Shown piece after piece: positions 57,726 through 64,000 of a DNA stretch of 64,000 nucleotides (position 1 is its first letter; each line of letters starts with the position of its first letter). The notes under the pieces were generated by a model. The model did not search any database, was not told where the DNA came from, and saw nothing but the letters and a program-made list of their open reading frames with translations. This stretch comes from Fratercula arctica (Eukaryota; Chordata; Aves; Charadriiformes; Alcidae), in assembly GCA_947846985.1 (NCBI GenBank), contig CANTUZ010000006.1:48403207-48467206 (forward strand), written 5' to 3'. The translations under genes were made by a program, and so were the position numbers.

Positions 57726-60263
57726 TTGCTGTATTTTGGATTTGGGTAAATGTCTCTTCATTTTTGTGGCATTCCCAGTATGATTAATACCAGCAAAAAA
57801 TATTGAAGTCATTAGCTGCCAGTGTTCAATATTTTTCTTTTTTTTGTCAAGATGGGAGAAAGTGTCAATAAGAAAACAATTTTAATTTCAAAAGAGTGCT
57901 CATAAATATGTAGAAATTAAAAAGCAATGAGTTGTTTTTATGAATTTTAATGGATGGTATGGTGCAGCATTATGCGAAGGAAATGGATGGCATAAATTAC
58001 AGTAGTATATTAATTCCTATCATTTTCCTGTAACTCATTTCATATGTGTTAGTCACATCTGTGTGGAACCTAGACAAGTCATTGTCGCACCCGTTGTGAA
58101 TCTTTTCCCGCAATACTGAAACTCTTCCATTGCTAAACTGGATTATGGTAGCATTTTTCATTAGTGCCAATCAAAGCTATAGCATTGTTTTGGAGAGGGT
58201 GAGGAGGGGAGGTTTGCTCTGTCAGCGTAAGAGAAAGGATGCAACAAGAAGTGCTGAGGCATTTTAATGCTATATTGGCATCACTGTGATTTCCTACGAC
58301 CTTTTAACTCCATTAAATTTTTCAGATGGTTAAATAAATGTTAATATAGAAAGTAACCAAGTAACTCTGTATGTTTTATTCTGTATCTCCCTTGTTGAAA
58401 GGGACCTAAGTAAAGGATTATTTGACAAAGTAGTATTATTGCTTTATATAGTTATTTATTTTACATCGGTGGTAGGGATGCGGCATTGTATGTGGTCACA
58501 GAGCGAGTTCATGGAGAACGATAGGAAGTGTGTTACACAGTTCGTAATGGACATCAGTGGAAAGGAATTTCATTTCTTCCTTTGTAATCTATGATCAAAG
58601 CGAATTGTGGTGTTCAAGGACAGAATAGGACAGTGGGTACAGGCAGATATTTATTTAAGATGGAAAGGTCAGAGTCATATCTGTTAAAAAAAAAATTAAT
58701 TTATAAACCATCATTGAAGTGTCGCTGTGGTTGCGGAAATAGGTGGCTACCGAAAGACCTGTGTGCTGAACTGTGGAGGTAATTATTACTGGTCAGCTTC
58801 AGTCACTTTCTTTAGGAGTACAGAAGAAAACAGGTTCAAAGCAGAGTCATGCTGAGCTTCAGATAGATGGGTGCTCGTAGGGGAGAAACTAGAAAGGCAG
58901 ATAAGTAGAAATAAGGCAGTGACTTAAAGCTAGCAGAGGGGTTTTCAAGCCGGCAGCTGCAGGCTCAAAGAGTCAGTGGACTAAAAGATCCGCGAGGGTA
59001 AGGAAGAACCCCCAAACTTGTGTAAACTAGCTTAAATTTGCTGTACAGGACTCTTAACTGGCAGGAGAAAACTTCAAGGGTCAATAAGCTGGAAAACCGC
59101 TGGGTTAGAAGTGAAGTGCCCAGACCTGTTCTCAGTTAGATTTGCTGGAAGATTAATTACTAATAGCTGATTGGATAGTAGATTACTTCCCTACCAACGT
59201 TTTAATTAACTGCAATTAAAATTTTAAGTTTGGATTACACTTTGTACTGGTGGCTTCCTACAAAGTTTAATTGCTTTTAAAAGGTGCTGTGCTTTTTTGA
59301 TGAAAAATTTAACTCCCTGTTACAAAGAAAGACGGGGAAAATTCTCTGTCCAGATGCTTATTTTAACCATCTTTAATGGGAAAATTACCCTTTGAAAGGT
59401 ATCTAAATTTTGCAAAAGCAAAACCTAGTTTCTCTAGTGTATTCAAATATGCACAAACGGGCACTGTAGAGCAGGTAGCTGCAAATCAAACATCATGTCA
59501 CAGCTATAAAAGGACATCACACAGATGTTGTACAAGACATTTTCAGAAGTTATCTCATTAAAGTACTACGACAGTATTTGAGATTATTCCTAATTTCAAA
59601 GGTAGTTAAAATAACTTATTAGAAATTGAGTCTAAACACTGGTCTGTGGATTTAAGTCGGTAACTTGCTGAAATCAGAAGACTCAGCAAGCTCACTAACT
59701 TTAGTCATCCCTGAAGATAAACCTTTATAGTTTTTCTGGTGATTTAAGGAAAACAAAAACATGTCCCCAAGCGTACTCGTGTTGAAAAGCTATTAAATTC
59801 CCTCCCATCCACCCTGTACTATACAGAATTAGGTAGCAACACATGAACGTTTCAAGAAGCGGAAGCCCCATCTAGACCCGAGGCCGGTTCACCTTGCAGC
59901 AGGCGGTGGGACGATGCCAGGTGACGCAGTGCTTGTTTACACGTCTCCGCATCGTTTCACCTTACATGGTGTCAACACGCCTTTCAAAACAAACTTATTT
60001 CAATTGGATGCAAATTTATGTAGTGCAGGAAGCAGAGGCGCTGAGGAGCAACGCTGGTACGTAAGCAACTGCAAATATTTTCCAAGTATAATTATTCTTT
60101 CTTCTAGATTTAGACACACTTTCAGTATTCTGTTGATTTTGCCATTTAAAAAAAGATACATTTCCATTCTAGATGTCCATTGACCAAGGACACTTTGAAG
60201 TAAGTGGCCTAAAGGCATTTGTTTCTTGCAGCAATTTTTAGATGCTTCCTTGATTCCTGACTC

Positions 60264-60280
60264 TTTTTTTTTTTTTTTTT
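60264..60280. repeat. Poly-T, 17 bp
   Basis: Uninterrupted T run followed by GAGACG. No adjacent SINE body recognised. Confidence 0.8.
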
Positions 60281-63200
60281 GAGACGTACATTCTCTAATA
60301 TATTTTCTCCCCAGATTCCAGCTAGCTCCTTATATCAAAACCGGTCTTACTCCTTGTCCTCTTAATATCCTTTATGCAAATTGCAACCCGTAGAAGAATA
60401 ACAAACATACAGAAGAGTCAAATAAAACAAATCTACAAAGAAAATCTGTTCATAAATGGAAAACTTAAATAGACTTTAGAAAAGAGACTGTTATTTTCAT
60501 TACACTTTTGCCTATTTTTGTGTTTCCTGAAATGGCTAGAACTAATATCAAAGATTACATGCGGTATCAGTAGGCTTGCGGGGTTTGTTTTTAGAAAAGA
60601 AAAAGCTCTGCAGCTTGGAGATAAAATGTAATGTAGTAGTTGCTAAGGTAACTGCATGTTTTTGTGAATAGTGGAACAAATTAGGTGAGCAAAACATCTG
60701 TAAATTGTCAATCCGTAGGTTAGAGCTGCCTTTAAGCTGCAGAGATTAACCTCTTCAGACCTGCTCGCGAAGCCGAGGAACGTGGAGGAGGAATGGTAGG
60801 AGGCACAGAGAGAAGTACACGGGCTTTGGGTTTGCTGCTCTGTACACAGGGTCTGAAATATTCTGCAGAGTGCATCTCCATAGACAGCAAGAAATATATT
60901 TTAAAATTCGGCTGGTAGCATTTTATACAGCAATATTTGGTCTTTGGGTTTAGACTGTCCAGATGAAAGAAATCTATTTGTCCCATCTCGCAAATCTCTG
61001 TTTCATTCCTTCTAGCTCAGTGATTACTAGAATCCCATTTTGGAGACACTTTCAAATCCAACCACCTGTGCTCCGAATTGGAGCATGGGATTCTTAAGGA
61101 TTTTATAAAAGCGAAAATTGTGTTTGTCTGACATTGCTTCTATCCATTCCCATGGTGTTTTCCATTTCATCTAACTAACTTTTCCTGTCTCTTCAAGCTG
61201 GTTGCAATCAGAATTGCTTTTTACAGTGAGTTTTGAGACCATGTAAGAAGGAGTAAGTTATTAGTGCGGGGGCCTTATGCAGCCCCATCAGTTTTCATCC
61301 TCGCTTTCTCAAACGTGAGAAGAGGAGATGCCGAGCGCTCTCCCACGGAAGGTAGGACTTTGAGCACTACGTTAAAAATACAGACAGACAAAGACGCAAA
61401 ACCGAGTTTCCTGCAGCTCTCGTGTTTTGTTATTTTAGGTGGTAAATGCTTATTATGTACACGTCAAAACTGTGCATCCCGTATCTCTGTGCTTTGTAGC
61501 GTACACTTCCAAATAGCATTATCAGAGTGGGGAGATAAACGTGTTCATAAAATATGGATCTTTATAAATATATTATTGTTTTCTTTCTCTTTTAAAACAC
61601 ATTTATCTGGAGAATTTACTTTCATGACATCCCTCTTCTCCCAGTGAGAGCATTGATTTCTCCTCTGTAGGCCTCCTGTAACAGCAATGGTTTTCTTTCT
61701 TTTCAGTCCCTACTTCGCTTACGCCAGTTATTTTGCTGGTAAGAATTCCTCAGTTTCCTTCTAGAGATCTCTTAATTAAAAGCCATGAGCCTTTAATTAT
61801 TCACAATTCCAACAAGGTCTCTTGAGAGGATAAGTCCTGTCAGTTCATGGCAAATGTTGACACCTGCATGATTTCTACCATCTTCTGGATGAACGGTGGT
61901 TGTTTCTCAGAAGAACAATCTCAAAGCTTTATTGGAAAACTGTTCTTGTTATTGGCCTCTAACAGGAAGATCCGGACTGTTAATAGCTGTCAATCTGAAA
62001 CGCATTTGGAGCCAATCCAGAAAACGGGCTTTCGGCCTGTTAAATAGAATGGATGATTTTACATATAAACAACCCCCCTCTCTGTAGATGGCAAAATTTA
62101 TTCAGAAGAGTCAGACCTAAAAGGTAAGACTGAAATAAGAATTTCCTTTTTTTTTTTTCCTTTTAAGAGCTTTCTTTTTTCCCTTTTTACTACAAAGTCA
62201 AGTCTGTTTGCGATCTATCCGTGGGAGAAGTGGAGCAGTTGACCAAACGCTGAAGTTTAGACACGATAGCTAAAAACAATATTCTGCTTTTCATCTACTT
62301 TATTGGTATTTCGGTAATCGACCGGATCAAAGAAAGGATGGGTAGAGCAAACCCACTGCCACCGAAGGTGCGGCAGAACCATCTTACGCTGTGGTGGTAA
62401 ATATAAAATAGGTGGGTGTAGGATGGCTGGAAAGGGAAGGTCTTTCCGTGCCTGGTGACAAGGGGCTGCGATGGCAAAGAGACGAGAAAGCGCCAGAGGT
62501 TTGTATCCCTCCTCGTTGTAGGCAGCTCCTTCAACTGCGAGAAAGCGGTGGGTAGTTCTGTGTGGTTTGTTTTTCCCTTGCGGGCAGGTCATAACTCCTG
62601 AACTACCTTGAGGCTCTTTGGAATGGGCAGATTTGTTTGCTTGTAGACAGTAAAATAGAAAAAGGGGGGAAAAAAATCAGCCCAATAACCAGAGACATGA
62701 TAATCGTGGTGGCAAATGGAAAAAAATATCAATTATAAGAGAAATCAGACAAGCAGTTGTGGATTTAAACCACAATGAGAATCGTGGCTGGTTTTGACAA
62801 ACGTGAAAAATAAATTCAAGGGACAGTTTGTGTTGCCAACAAATGGAACTAATTCTGTAGGGAAAAAAAACCCAAACAAAACCACATTAGCTTTGTTTCT
62901 GCAACTCATAACAATGATTATATTTATAAGGGGTTTTCCTGCAGCAATAAATGTATCAGGTCGGTGGATCTTACATGTTTGTCCAGGGCATTCACCTGGT
63001 CGAATATTGCAAATGTCACTTAAATGTGCTTCTAACGTCTTTACTTTGTTACAGTGAGAAAGTGAAGTTTTCATTCTGCACAAACGTATAGAAAAGCAGT
63101 ATATAGTGTATCATGTGGTTGTTATAAGTTCAGAGAGGTTTTGATTGATGAAAGAAGCCCGAGATATTAGATGGGCAGAGTGTTGACTGTTAGGGTATCT

Positions 63201-64000
63201 AGCGCATACGCTTAATAAACTGTCAGTATGGTTGTACAAAGGCAATAGCTGTTTTGAAGAAAAATTACTATGGATGATAATTTAAAGGAGAAAAGTCTTA
63301 GTATAAAAGGATATGTCATTATTTAAAATGCCAAAATTCTTTATTAAATTCAGGATCTCACTTTATTTTAGCTGCTGGGAATTCAGAGAAGCCCTTTTGA
63401 CCTTCTGCTGTTTAACAACTGTCAGTGGCTGAGCCTTTATATTCAAAAGCGGTTTTACAGTACATCTTACAGTGCATCACCTATTTATATTAATACCTTC
63501 CTACCACAACCTGAAGCACAGCTCCTTTTCCTGTCAAACATTCAGTTACAGGTGGCCTACCGAAAAGATTAATGAAATGCAGACTTTATTAGCCACAGTG
63601 GAACATGTAATTTGACTATTGAAGTTACCTCACCTAAACCCACACCTTTGACTCAGGAATGTAATGTGTTTGATCTCTGAGGGTGCTAAGGAGGACAACT
63701 GACTGATGCGGAGGACAGGAGCATCCCGAGTTAGGTGGCACCGTGTGTCCCAGGGGGGTGGCAGGAGTACTTGCCTGGTGACACACGTTCTTTCCCTCTT
63801 TTTGCTGCGGTCCTTTGGACCACGTTTCAGGGGAAAACTCGTGTCCAACAGCATTACTGCGGGGCTGCACGCTCAGCAGCCCTCTGCCTTGCGGCACGCA
63901 ATTATATCTTCGTCAGGTCAACCCACGTGTTGCAAAAGAGAATTTAAAGGGCTTAGAGGAAAAGCAAAGTCAGGCTGGTTTAATCTTTCCCCTGCAAAAT

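Larger units (their letters stand above)
57074..64000. other. Mostly noncoding DNA
   Basis: AT-rich. It contains the hydrophobic open frame near 57.6 kb and T-rich stretches at 62140-62190. I found no transposon, exon series or RNA gene in the remainder. Confidence 0.6.

Overview
The window looks like bird nuclear DNA, intergenic or deep intronic. Three 5'-truncated CR1 LINE copies end in the avian-type ATTCTRTGATTCT tail (15230-15593 plus, 31549-31898 minus, 56648-57073 plus). A complete solo LTR of a family I recognise from neoavian birds sits at 42951-43515, with a perfect 5-bp target-site duplication. Base composition is AT-rich, long A and T homopolymers are frequent, and nothing resembles an operon or a prokaryotic gene.

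I could not find a complete protein-coding gene, rRNA, tRNA or CRISPR array. Almost all open frames are under 130 codons, match nothing I recognise, and have the composition expected of vertebrate noncoding DNA. The longest ones are antisense to CR1 or lie in locally GC-richer patches. Two stretches are better than background as isolated exons: 33528-33654 (127 bp, good splice sites, balanced amino-acid use) and 57586-57725 (two hydrophobic segments, then a stop). I could assign neither to a family, so both are low-confidence.

Layout. 1-15.2 kb: noncoding with homopolymer tracts, a hairpin plus tandem duplication at 14.33-14.39 kb, and weak exon-like pieces. 15.2-15.6 kb: CR1. 15.6-31.5 kb: noncoding, with a 29-bp tandem duplication at 21.15 kb and a perfect RFX-type X-box at 24.74 kb. 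31.5-31.9 kb: CR1 on the minus strand. 31.9-42.9 kb: the exon candidate at 33.5 kb, a G-rich telomere-like minisatellite at 35.55 kb, a CpG-rich patch at 36.0-36.3 kb and a 39-bp duplication at 40.73 and 42.37 kb. 42.95-43.52 kb: solo LTR. 43.5-56.6 kb: a CpG-rich patch at 46.5-47.06 kb, low-complexity tracts at 52.9 and 54.7 kb, and tandem repeats at 56.0-56.3 kb. 56.6-57.1 kb: third CR1. 57.1-64 kb: mostly unremarkable, with the hydrophobic open frame at 57.5-57.7 kb.

No set of genes works together here. What can be read with confidence is the mobile-element history, a few tandem and dispersed duplications, and one strong transcription-factor motif. I saw no convincing previously undescribed system. 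The exon candidates and the isolated duplications are the items most worth checking.
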